Origin: Montifringilla adamsi
Lineage: Eukaryota > Chordata > Aves > Passeriformes > Passeridae
Assembly (NCBI GenBank): GCA_017590115.1
Contig: JAGGNK010012559.1
Location: 6,550,789-6,614,788 of the forward strand
Direction: 5' to 3'
DNA: 64,000 bases
Made by a program: the position numbers and the translations under genes. Positions 31,694-44,200 of this stretch are shown here, piece by piece (the first letter of the stretch is position 1; each line of letters begins with the position of its first letter). Under the pieces are notes generated by a model. That model had not been told where the DNA came from. It ran no database searches and saw only the letters and a list, made by a program, of their open reading frames with translations.

Positions 31694-32179
31694 AAAGGCT
31701 TTTCTACTAAAATCCTGGTTCCTTTTTTTTTTTTTTTTGTGTTCTCCCCACCCCAGTATGTTCAGAAGTGCCTTGATGCTGTGTGACATCTGAAATACTT
31801 CCTGTGCACGTGCTGTGCTGCCTTTGCTAGACAAGCAGTAGGCTGTTCCTTTTTACAGCATGCACATCCCTTCCTGAAGAGGCAGATGTGGAATGTTTTC
31901 CCTGGGAACAAATATTGCTGCCTTGTAATTATGTCATCTTAATTTTGTTTCTCTTTTCTTTCCATCACAGCATGTGTGTGATTAGAAGCTTCTGATGCCT
32001 TCAAAGAGGGGTGACAATGTCACACTCTTGCTACTTTGGGGCAGGATTTCTGCCCTAGGTTCCCTCCACACTGGTTTTGTGTAGGCTGAGCAGAGCTGAT
32101 AGAGAAATAAAACTAAATCTGAGCTTTGTTCACACTTGTATTTTAATTTGTGTGTTGACTTTGTTTCCTGTTTTTGTAG

Positions 32180-32226
32180 GAATTTCTCTGGACCCTAGTG
32201 TACAAGAGGAATGGAAGAGAACGCTG
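32180..32226 (+). CDS. PHACTR4: PHACTR4 exon with the start codon (MEENA isoform)
   Basis: A 47-bp exon between a TTTTTGTAG acceptor and a GTGAGT donor. It has 31 bp of 5' UTR, then ATG at 32211 with G at -3 and +4, and 16 coding bases (MEENA plus one base). Joined to 55,245 it reads MEENAAEEVDH, aligning with human PHACTR4 MEDPFEEADQ. Phase and sequence both agree. Confidence 0.85.
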
Positions 32227-35200
32227 GTGAGTATGGTCTTAGATCTCTTACCACAGATTATGGACCTGGCCTGTCCTCCTTGGTTTAGCATCATAAAGAG
32301 CCTGATTACTTTAAACTTGGTGTCTTCATTTCAAGTGTAGAAGGTGATTAGAAAATAATGTAGTTTGGCAGATGCATCAGCTGCATTTGTACTGTGGTGT
32401 GGACCAGATCTGACTGAAGCTCTGTACATATGGAAGATCTTTTTTGGAATCTCCCATCTGTGAAACCTGGAATACTGGTCTCTTGGCTATCCCAAGTTCT
32501 TGAAAACAGGCAACATCCCCTTTCTTAATGAGGAAGAGGCCGGAAGCAATGAGTTGATTTGGGCAAGGCATAAAGGAGGATCAGCTTCTGGTTGTTCCTG
32601 TTGTTCTGTATTTATTCCTTTAGGCTGCTCTTGTTGCAGAAGATACAGGATATTTAATTTTTTTTTATTAAAATTTAAATCTCTTGCTTTAGGCAGTGTG
32701 TAGTGCTTGCCCTGAAGCAATCAAATTCTTTGCTGGTAGGTTTAACTGATGCAAGGATATGGTTGTAACTAAAACTCATGTATTTTTTGCTTGGAGATTG
32801 CCTTGAAGAGCTCTTCCATCTGTTTGCCTAAAATGGCTACAAGAAAGGAGTTAAATGCCCATTTTTTCCCTGCCATTGACATGAGATTTGCATGAAAGCT
32901 CTTGCCTGCACTGTGGGAAACCAGCATCCATGCAGCATCTTGGCCTCGCATCTTCTGGACTGTGGTACTGCAGTTGGTGATTCTAACTTATAAATAATAT
33001 TTGTAGGTTATTCTGTGCAGTCAGGTGATGCTATCCTGAAAGCTTTGGGAATGGTTGTACTTGTCAGCAGGGCAGAATGCTTGGTGAGGCAGATGAAGGC
33101 CAGGTTTTGGCTTCATACAGAGCTGGTGTGTTGGAGCCCAGTGGCCTGGTTAGATCATCTGCAAGCCAAGAGCTCCTGCATAAAAGTATAATGTGCTTGT
33201 AGTCCTGGTGGCAAGAACTGCTGTGCCCCCTCTTTGTCAGGCTGTAAGGTGCACATTTAATCTGTGGTGATTGCTTTCCCTGCCGATTTGCTCGTGGCAA
33301 ACTGGTTCCAGAAGATGACTTGTGGAGGAGGTGGAAGGTGAAGTGAGCGTGGCACTGGCAGCTGAGGCTGGAGCAGTGCCTGTGGAGGTGGCAGCTCCTG
33401 GTGAGCCCTGGGACACAGCAGAGCAGGGCCATTGTTCAGTCTCTAGAGCTTTGATTGCTGGGATGGCTTTGAGCAACATCCAGGCCAGGCTGGATGAGGC
33501 TCTGAGCAGCCTGGTCTAGTGGAAGCTGTCCCTGCCACAGATATTCAAGGTGCCTCCCATCCCCAGCCATTCTGTGGTCACTCCACCAGGACTTGGCCTG
33601 GGCTGGGACTGCCACCAGCCACCTCTGTTCCCATCACAAAACTTTGTGTCCCTTTTCACAGGCAGTTGAAACCCATTTTTTGGCTAGATCAGTGAGACGC
33701 AGAGCTGGAGCCTTTTGAGGTTTCTGAGTGTTTTGATGAGTGCTGGTGGCCTGGGATGTGAAAAGCCATATGTTCTGTTTGCATTTTGCCAACTTTACTG
33801 AAGTTACTTTCCCTTTCCCTCTGAACAACTTGAGCGGTGCCAGTTTAGGATGGAGGATCCGTCCTGGATCTTTGCATGCAGACACCACCCGTGGTTGGTC
33901 ACGAAGCGTTACCTCCTCAGTGCTGGAAGCCAAGAGCCCTGTATTAAAGACAGAATAAATAGATGGATCTTTTAATATAATTTCCTTGAAATTCCTTTGC
34001 TTTTATGGATATCCATTCTCCAAGTGCTAAGCTCAGGACTGCTGGGTTGATCCCGGAGATGAGGTAAGATGGAGCTGAGCTGAAGTCCAAGTCGGTGCCC
34101 TTTGTTCCCTTCAAGGCTGGTGCTTTGTATGTGTTGCTGTCCTTCCCTGGTTGGATATTAACTGCACTCACAATGCTGCATGGCTGGCGCTTGTTTGAGC
34201 TGGTGTGCTTGGAATGGCCACTGGGAATGCACAGGGAAGCGTAAATCCTTCTGAGCTGTCAGCCTTCACCAGCCATGGGTGGGTGGGGGAGCCTTCCTTG
34301 GCTGACTGCCCTGGCTAATTAAAAATGAAATTTGCTGTTGTCTTCAGATTTTAATTCATGCTCATCCCTGAGGACGAGTGGAAGCCAGGTCTCCAGGCAG
34401 CTGCAGTGAAGTTTCAGAGCTGTCCATACATGGTATTCTAGAACAGGTATGCAGCTTAAAATTTGCTCACAACCCTGCCTGAAGTGTAGAGAAGAATACT
34501 CAGAAACTTCTGGCCAGCTTTGGGGCATGGCCCTGAGTAAGTGAGGGTAGGTTAAGTTGCCACATGTGGGCTTAAACTGAAGGAGGATGGGTTTGGGTTG
34601 GATATTGGGAAGAAATTCTTCTCTGTGCGGGTGGTGAGGGACTGAAATGGATATCTCAGAGGAGCTGTGGCTGCCCCATCCCTGGAAGTATTTCAGGCCA
34701 GTTTGGATGGGGCTTGGAGCAATCTGGTCTAGTGGAAGTGGAAGGTGTCCCTGCCCATGGCATAGGGTGGAATTGGATGAGCTTTGAGGTCCCTTCCAAC
34801 CCAAACCATTCTGGGATTCCATGATTTTACATCAGCTCTCTGCAGTAAATTTGGGGGGGTGTGTTCTATATTGGATTGTGTTCTATCTAGTATTTCATCT
34901 GTCTGTAAGTCTGGGAGACCTAAAAAGCAAAATATTGAAGTGGAAGCTTTGTGCTTGGCAGGGGAATTCTCACCTTATTGCTCATGGTTCCTTGAAAGCT
35001 CCTTTGCCACGCTGGATCAGCCTAAGGTGGAAGCAGACCTGCAGTTCACTTGCCCAGTAATGAGCAATCATTAATGAGCAGGTTCAGAGGCAGCATGGAA
35101 TGCCTTTTTGTGGAAGGTGTTTGCTGGTGGGTTCTTTGACCTCCTGTACTGTGCACTCCGTTGACAGTTTCTGCCTGTGCTTACACACTTCTTCTGCAGG

Positions 35201-38200
35201 TATTCAGATAGGAACTTGTAAGTCCCTAAAAGGTGCAGATCTCTGTGGGACACTGTGAAACATCTGAGGAAATTAGTGAAGTAGCCTTTGCACACACAGG
35301 CTGTTACCCAAAGCTGCTTTTTTAGAAAGCTCCTGAAATACTAAGTTTATGGATGCTTTTAAGAATCTTCTGCTTTATTCCATGCTGACTTTCATCCTCT
35401 TTGACTTTCATCCTCTTTATCTCCTGCTGTGCTACTTTTTTCCCAATTTTTTTCCTCCTAAAAATAGGAAATATTCTTCAAGTCCTTCACCTTTGTGCAA
35501 ACAAAGAAGTAATTTGTTTTAGCATCTAAGCTGACGCCTGAGTTACATGCCTCAGAAAAAACCAGTGTGATACGAGTCTGCTGCTTCTGGAGACATGGAC
35601 TCCAAATACAGTCTGAGTAGAGGAAAGAGCTAAAAACCTGAATACCTGGTCTTATCCCACCAGCTCTGCTGCCTTTTCCCAGCAGGATGCATGGCTGGCT
35701 GCCTGATTCCCATCTTTATCCCCAAAAATCAGAGCTATAGCTTCAGATGCTCAGAGAGTCCAAACCATTATGGGATCACTGAATAGTCTGGGCTGGGAGG
35801 GCCATGGGTGCACACCTTCCACTGTCCCAGGTTTCTTCGTGGCCTGTCCAGCCTGGCCTTGGGCACTGCCGGGGATCCAGGGGCAGCCACAGCTGCTCTG
35901 GGCACCTGTGCCAGGGCCTCACACCCTCCCAGGGAGCAATTCCTAATTCCCAATCTCCCATCCAGCCCTGTCCTCTGGCAGTGGGAGCCATTCCCTGCGT
36001 CCTGTCCCTCCATCCCTTGTCTCCAGTCCCTCTCCAGCTCTCCTGGAGCCCCTTCAGGCCCTGGAAGGGCTCTGAGGTCTCAGTTTAAGCCAGACTGGTG
36101 GAGCAGGCAGTGTAGTTTGTACCCATATCTCTGGCTGGGGGAAAGCAGAGGTTAATTCTGCTGGTTTTGTGGTTTCCTGCCTCAGCTGTGGATGTGCTGG
36201 GATGGAGATGCCTCCAGGCTGGTTGGAGCAAGATAGTGGCAAAGGCTGATGTTGAGTGAGAAATGTCTTTGCTGGTGTGCTTCATGACAGAATTGAACAA
36301 TCTTGTTCCTTGTGTGAAGAGGTAAGACCTTGTAGGACATGCAGTCAATCCTCTGGGCAATTCAGGGTGATTTGCTGTGAAACAGTGTGTGGAGTTCCTG
36401 TGGCTCAGTAAGTAGGGCATGGAGCAGGGCAGCAGCTTTCCAGAGTTCCTAGTTTTCTTTTTTAACTTGTTGGACCTTAAATTCACCTTGCTCTTGGAAC
36501 ACTGCCCGTAAATTCTGTTCAGGGATTTTAGTAGCTGATTTTATTGAGTTTGGGAGTGGAAGAGGAGCCTGCCTGGAACCAGGGACAAGCAGATTTAGTA
36601 TAAATGTGATTTTTGTTATTACTGTTTCTTCACACAGGAGCAATGTGTCCAGGTTGAGTGGCAAACCTGGCCCTTTACAAACAAAATACCGAATGTTCTC
36701 ATTATCTTGCTGCCTTTGTGAGCTGTGACTGCCAGTGTTAGCTGAGCTGTTGGCTGGACAAAGCTACTCCCAGGCCCTCAGGCTGGTCCTGAGGTGCAGT
36801 CCCAGTGTGAACATTTGGATGTTGTCACTGCTGACATCACCACTTTATCTGCTTGGCTCTCCTTTGTCTTGGAAAGGAGCCCTGGCTCTGACTGCTGAAG
36901 GTGTCTTTTGTATCCTGAAACAAACAAGAAACCAGAGATATTGGTGGTTTTTTTGCAGGTTGGACCCATCCAGCTGTGTGGAATGAGTGGATAACCATGA
37001 CTTGCATAGGGAGAACATGGCTCTTCAACCCGGCTTGAGTTTGTCTCGTTTTGTGAAACAGAGATTTTAAGATTTCAAAAGGATTTACACTCTGTTGGTG
37101 TGTTCCCATCCCGGGCCACGCTCGGGATCATTCCCCGGTGTGTTCCCATTCCCGGGACACGCTCGGGATCATTCCCCGGTGTGTTCCCGTCCCTGCTCCA
37201 GCCCCGCCGGGTCCGCTGAGCTGCAGAGCTGCGCTGTGGCCGCCAGAGGGCGCGCGGGACCGGCCCAAGGCGGGCCGGGCTGGGAGGAGCTGGGGGACCC
37301 TGGGGACAGGACAGGGGACCCTGGGGACAGGACAGGGGGAATGGCTTCCCGCTGCCAGGGGCAGGGCTGGGTGCAATGTTGGGAAGGAATTGTTCCCTGT
37401 GAGGGAGGGGAGGCTCTGGCACAGATTGTCCAGCAAAGCTGTGGCTGCCCCATCCCTGCAAGTGTCCAAGGCCAGACTGAACAGGGCTTGGAGCACCCTG
37501 GAATCCTTCTGTGGCAGGGAGTGGAACGAGATGAGTTTGAAGGTCCCTTTCAACTCAAACCATTCTAGAATTTTGTGAATTGCATCTCTGTAGGAGATTT
37601 TCTCCCTCCCCTCCCTCCCCTTTTTGGGGGGGTAGAAGAGACAAACCATGATGGTCCAAGCAGTGGCTGTGGGCATTGGCTTTCATGGGCAGTGCAATGG
37701 GGTCTGAATGGGCACCATGTTAGGTTCAGTGCCAGCATAACAACGCTAGCATAATTGGTATAGCACAGCTCCCGCTGCACTTGAACGGTAGAATTTAACA
37801 GTGTTCTGCACTCCATGAAAAACTGCCCTATCAAACACACCCCAGTTCCTGTGCTCTTTCGGAAGCAGCTCTGTGTACCCTTTGCTTTCTGTGCTTCCCC
37901 TTTCCTTCCCAGCCCCACTGCACTGGGGGACTCGTTTCCAAGGCGAGGTGAGCAGCAAGTCATGACCTGGCAAGGAAAATTGTTCCTGGAGGCTCTGTGG
38001 TGATCCTGGCTGGCTGTGGCTCTGCTCTTAGAGAGCTGATCAACCCCCTCTCCCCAGGAAGGCAGAGTTAGGCAGGGATCTGGGGCTGAACCTTGATCTT
38101 TGAGAGGACTGTAACCAGCCTTTGTCGTGTTTTTTTGTTGAAATTCAACCAAAATGATGAAAAAACCTGCCCTTCTCCCCTCCAGCTATTTGGTCTTAAC

Positions 38201-41200
38201 ATTAACTCTTGGAAACTGAAGTGGTGATTAGGAAACTAAAGAGGGCTCCTTTCTGCAGGGAAGGCAGGAGTTTGTTCTGCCCAAGCATTGCAGGTTGCAG
38301 GGGTTAAGTTACATTTTGCTTTGGGAGAGGAAAGGAAAATCTCTCCAAGTAATTAACTTAAGATGCTGACGCTAATGAAGGGGCTTTCAGGGCTGGGAGT
38401 CGTGGGGGGGTGATGGGAATCCCCTGCTGAATCAATGACATTACCCTGTAGGAGTGATTCTGCAATTATTAGGCTAAAATGATGTTAAACATGAAGTTAA
38501 TCCTGTTATCGCTCAGATACTGAGCAAACTGAGTGCTCTGGATAACTCTAATGGGATTATGTGTGTCGGTCTGGCACCCTTGCCCTGTTCAGGGCTTTTT
38601 CTCATGTTCCTTTTCAGGATAAAGTATTGATCAGGCTTCCTAGAGTTCGTGTTGGGAGGTGGTGTCTGGGGCAATGTGTTGCAGCAGTGCTGGGTTATTT
38701 TTTTTTAATGAGTTTGACAATGAACACCGTGTTGCTCCTCCACAGCAAGGATCCCTTAAGCCCATCCCTAAAAAGACGTTTAGGAAAAGAACTGAAGAAC
38801 GAGGACGAGTTTAACAGGAGACTTCCCTGTGTCACACCTTCCTGGCCCCAAGGATCTGCCACTGAGTGAGATGATGTCATTCTGTGATGGGGACTACTCT
38901 GGGCCATCATATTTGCAGAGAATAATTAGTTCTGGCTTGAAAATGGCATTTTGCATCCATGATAACCTGTGGTGATTGTTCTAAACACAAGTGGGGTGGG
39001 ATGCTTAAAAGACATTATCTCTGCCTTGGCTGTAAGCAGTGGGATAGATTGCAAGGTAACCATTGTCAGGAAAAGCCAGGAACCAAAATGATCCTGTAAG
39101 GAGGACAGAAGAGCCGTAGGGCATGCCCGGTCCCAGGCTGTTTTCCTGCTGGGCACAGACCTGAGGCAGGGTTTGAAGGGCTGGAGCAGTGTCGGTGTTG
39201 TCACTGCCAGGGCGAGCTCCAGCAGTGGCTGCAGCAGCACAAACACAGTGGCCAGAGATGACCACGTACAGTGGAGAGGTGAAGCCCTACACCCCAGTGA
39301 GAACTGGAATTTGGGTTTCAGAGTCAGGGAAAATGTTTTTCTCTGCTCATTTACCACTAAACCAGGCCTCTTGGTTTCAGCATCACCAGGGTATAGAAGT
39401 GATACTTATAACACCCACTAAATGAGCAGATGTTTTTGTGCCAAACCAGAAATCTCCATAAGTACAGGAAAGTTCTGTTATTAAAGGATAAGTCAGCTTT
39501 TCATTTCGAAGCTTTGATTCTCTCTCTTTATTTTTTTTTTTGTTTTTTAAGGGCTGCTCTTGTTAAGAACTGCATTTTTAAAAAAAATTTTTGTGAGATT
39601 TTATTTTTATTCTTTTCTGTTCCCTTGAGGAAGGTGAGAATTGTTTTGGGAGATCCAAGGAGCTCATTTACTGCAGAAACAGGCTTCAGGGCTGCCAATG
39701 ACAAAGTGCCTGGGCAGTCTCAAAGAAGGCACCCAGAGGATGTGGGGGCTGGTATAGCCAAGGGGCCCCCTGGGATTTTGGACCAGTTTAAATGCCCAGA
39801 GGCCAGCCAGCTCTGCTGTTGATAAGATTTAGAGGCATTACACTAGCCTGTAATTCCAGGGACCTCAGGGGATAATTCTCACAGCAAAGGAGTCAGCACT
39901 TTCCACAAGCTTTTTGAGTGTAAATTCAGCAAAAGAAAAAATCCCTGATTTCAAACCCAAAGTGCACAGAGAAACAGTTTAACATTTGTGTTTATACACC
40001 ATAGTTTTTGTGTACCACACTGCTGCTGGTGCTCTACAGACACAGGATGAAGGGCGTGAGGTGAAATGAGGAATCTGGGAATGTGTGAAGGGTTGTCCCT
40101 GCAAGAGAGGGGAGCAACTCAGGGAGAAATAGCTTCCTACAAGGTTAGGGTTAGCTGTACCTTCAGAACTGTTGGTGTTATCTCAATCTCTTGGCGTTTC
40201 CTTTAATTCTATGAGACGACCTTGAGGCTGTAAACAATTCCCATGGCATTGTCCCTGCGCTCATGTGAGTCAGCGTGATGCATAAACAGCTTGGGTTTGG
40301 GGGACCCAGGGTCTGTATGGCTTGGGACACAATCATCCTGTCTGGTTTTTGTGCCTTCTTCCTGGATGGCTGCTGGTGCCTGTGGCTGCCACCACCTTGT
40401 TTTCCCAAGTCCTCTTGGTACTGGCAGAAAATAGGAACATCTGGGATTGGGATTTCAGGATGAGGCTGAGGAGCAGGTGGAGTGCTCTCATTTTGTTTTC
40501 AGCTCCTTTGGCCTTCCGTGATTATCTCCCCAGTACCAAAGGGGAGGAAGGGGATGTCACACAGCCCAGCCCCAGCGCTGCTTTATTCACATTACCAGCA
40601 GTGTTTTGCTCGTGTTTCCTCTGCAGCCTGGCTGCTGCTCAGAGGTACCTTGGCGGGTGAGCAAGGGTCAATATTTGGAGTGTGGTTCCCTCCCTGTCTT
40701 GCTGATGGCTCTTGTTTGGGTGTGACCTGAGGTCTGCCTGTGCCGCTGTTTAGGGTGGCCCATGGCAGATCTGTGAAACGTAATTTGGGCAGATGCACTT
40801 CCTAAGCGTTATCTTGTTCCTTAAATAGAGAATAAAGCTTGTATCAACATGAATCACAGAGTTGATAAACTGGAATGGTTCCTCTTGGAGTTGTCTTCTC
40901 GTATTGGGCAAATATTTATCCACGTTGTTTCCAGAGGCATATTTGTGCAATAGAAGGAGGTCAGACCTGTAATTACCTGTTAGGTTTACTCAGGCAGAAA
41001 TAGCTTGTAAAAACACAGTACAATTGAAAGGAAGCTTTTAAACCTTCCCATTGTGTGTGAACCTAAAGCTGTGGTTTAAAATTTCAAATGTTGTGAGAGT
41101 TTTCAGTTGCAAGGGTACAAAAAGTATTTTCCTTGCTGAATTTAAGTGCCCCAAGTGAAACTGATTCACCCTTTCTTTTAATTCTTGAACTGTGGCAGGG

Positions 41201-44200
41201 AATTTGGGTTTCTCTTCCAACTGTATCTGCGGGCGATGATCAGAAGCTGAGGTTGTGTGCCAGACTTGCCTTGCATTTTAATCAGGAGCTCCTCGCCTAG
41301 TCAATAATTAAAGCAGAGCAGGTGCAGAAAATTGGGTGTTCCCCAAAAACTAAACCAAGGCGCTTTTGTAAGCCTCCCAGAGCAGAGCCAGGCAAGTGAG
41401 GGGTGGTAGGCTGCCCTGGCACTGCCTGGCTTGTGCAGTAATTTGGAAAAAATGTAACTTCAGACTGGAGAGCTGGAGGTGTTGAAGGATAATTTGGATT
41501 GTTGGTGCGGTGCGGCTGCTGCAAGCCCGTTGGCTTGGCAGAGCAAAGGTGTTTGCTGCAGTTTCAGCTCTGGCTATGAAGAGCAAATCCATTTACTGAG
41601 ACTTTTGTGAAATGTTTAAAAGCGGAAACAACTTTTACAGAGGAATCTTGCCACCTTTCTTTCCAGTTACTGTGGGGGCAGAGAGGCTTGCAGCTGAAGT
41701 TTGACATCTTGAAGGATTAGAGGTAGGAAGAGAAATTTGGGATCATGAGTCTGTGGACCTTGACCTATATGCTGAAGACTAATTTAGAGTTAAATATACT
41801 CCTACCTCTTAGGGTTAATTGCAATTTAATCTGAATTTAGAGGTTTCATATTTACTGATATTTTTGCTGTTTGCTTTTGTTGTTAGCTTGCAGTGTTGTG
41901 CAAAACAGAGTTTGTCCCATTGGTTTTCTAAGTGGCATAGATGTACTTACTCTTCTGGAGGACTTGTTTATGTTGGGTAATGTCTGCACAGAGCTGTAAA
42001 GCCTGAAGAGTTAGGTTTGTCCTGTGAGGCTGTTTGTGATGGATGTGACTGTGCAGCAGCCACTCTCTTGGGGAGAGCACTGTGTGCTGGGCATTGCTTT
42101 GGAAGGAGGGGAATATATTTTGATTTTCTTCATCCCCATGTTTTGAAGTGGGGGGCCTCAGGTGATGTCAGTTTATACATTTTTCTCTGAGTATCTTGAG
42201 TTTTTGCTGCAGGAGAGGGTTAAACAAGAGTTAAGCTAAATGCCATTCCTATTTCTTCTCTAAACAATGCAATAATTAATGCAATTTTCTTCTCCGTGTT
42301 TTTCTTAATGCGTTCCTAATAATGTAGCTGGAAGTAGCAGATGGGTATCCTGCCTCTTCAAGCTTCCCTGTTGGGAACACACTGATGCTTTGCTGGAATG
42401 TATCCTATATGTGTGCTTCCTTTGGCTTCTGACCAGACTTTCTTTTAATGCTGCTTCAAGGTGCTCCAAAAAGTTGTTCATCAGCTTTGGAGTTTCCCTT
42501 GCCTCGAGATGGCAAAGCCATGAATCACCATGGTGATCAAATTAGGGTTAGTCAAGTTAGCCAAGATGTGACTGAATCTTTAATTTTGTCAAGACGACAT
42601 TCCTCAGCATTCCCTCACTAGTAAACAAGAAAATACTTGGCCTGTGTTGTAATTGCAGGGAGTGGTGAGGAGAATTGATGGGGAGGCTTTTCCAGTGCTG
42701 GCTAAAACTTACTTCCAATGGAAGTTGTATTTCCCCGGAAAACAAGGCTGGGGGGTATTTTTGCCTTAAGCTCCTCTGGGCTCAAAACCCAGTTCAGTTT
42801 ATAATTTTTTGAGCCCATTCCTTGTGTTCTAGCCACCTGCTGTGACCACAGGGCTTCCCAGGAGCATGGCCTCACCTCCCCAAAGGTGGGGCTGGAAGTG
42901 CTGTCTGTCAGCTCCTTGGCACAGCAGTCTCTTCCTCCAGCTGTGCTCCATCGTGGTCAACATCTGGGCTGCTGTGGGACATGGCATGCTCACCTTCCCT
43001 GACCCCAGCACGGGGTGGTGGCACCAAGCCCCTGCCATGCTGGGCCTGCTGCTCTTTGCTGTCTGAGGTGGAGCACCGTGCTGACTAACTGGTGGGGAGA
43101 TGGGGAGTGGAATGCTCTGGGAAATAGGAGTTTCCCTCTTGGAAATGTCACAGGAAGCACGAAGGAAGTCATGTGGTGTAGGAGCAGCTCGCTCCCATTT
43201 GTCTCATCAGAGCCATCAAAGTCTGCAGGAGGCAAACAATGTGATGCCAGCTGCCTTATAAATAACCCATTTTCCACTTCCACACCGGCTTTGCATCCCA
43301 TGTGAGGGGAGAGGAAGAGCGTCACGTTGTGCTCGTTTGTTCAGTGGCTCCCTGCCTGCTGCCCCTGCTCTGCTGCGCTCGCCCAGGAGGGTTCGTCTCT
43401 CTGGGGAGACAGAGCTCTTATGTGTACGTGTAAGATTTTTTCATTTTCTGAAAACAAAAACTGTGATGAAACGAAGCTGATTGGAGGGCTGAAGCACCTC
43501 TCCTGAGAGGAAAGGCTGCGGGAGCGGGGGTTGTTCAGCCTGGAGGAGAGAAGCTCTGGGGTGACCTAATTGTGGCTTTTCAGTACCTGAAAGGAGCCTG
43601 CAGGAAAGGTGGAGAGAGACCATTCACAAGGGTGACAGGACAAGGGGGGATGGCTTCCAACTGACAGAGAGTAGGGTTAGATGGGATCTTGGGGAGAAAT
43701 TCTTCCCTGTGAGGGTGGTGAGGGAGTGGAATGGATTTCCAGAGGAGCTGTGGCTGCCTCTCCCTGGAAGTGTTCTGGGCCAGGTTGGACAGGGCTTGGA
43801 GTAACCTGGTCTAGTGGAAGGAGTCCCTGCTCATGGCAGGGGGTGAAATGAGATAGACTTTAAGGTCCCTTCCAACCCATTCCATGATTCAATGAGACAC
43901 ATCCAGACCAGGGTCGTGGTGCTGCCACTTTGCTCCCTGCCAGCCCTCCTGGTGAGGTGGTCCCTGCATGAGGATTTTGGAGGGTGCATCTCCCACAGTG
44001 AAAGAGCCTCCAAGGCCCCATAGCTCCTGCTGACTCCCTCCCTGCTGATGAGCTCTGAAGGAAAACGCCCAGTATCACTGGTTTTAAATAGCTCCATTGG
44101 CAGGGATGGGATAATGCTGGACTCCTTTTTAATGTTCCTGTGGCTGAATCATGGAACACAAATGTCTGAGTCACCGTGGGTGAATGTAGCATTTCACGTC

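Larger units (their letters stand above)
12964..32179 (+). other. PHACTR4: PHACTR4 intron 1
   Basis: A 19.2-kb intron, mostly unique AT-rich sequence. I see CR1 fragments (listed separately), tandem duplications at 28.8-29.0 kb and 31.4-31.7 kb, and stretches that could be conserved non-coding elements (16,500-16,860; 24,290-24,560). No other gene, tRNA or snoRNA was recognised. Further 5' UTR exons could be present, since non-coding exons cannot be recognised without transcript data. Confidence 0.6.

Noticed and set aside
40143..40155. TTAGGGTTAG as interstitial telomere repeat
   Set aside because: Fewer than two full units; expected by chance.
42829..43340. Overlapping open frames on both strands in a GC-richer part of PHACTR4 intron 2
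   Set aside because: No start, splice or domain support on either strand.
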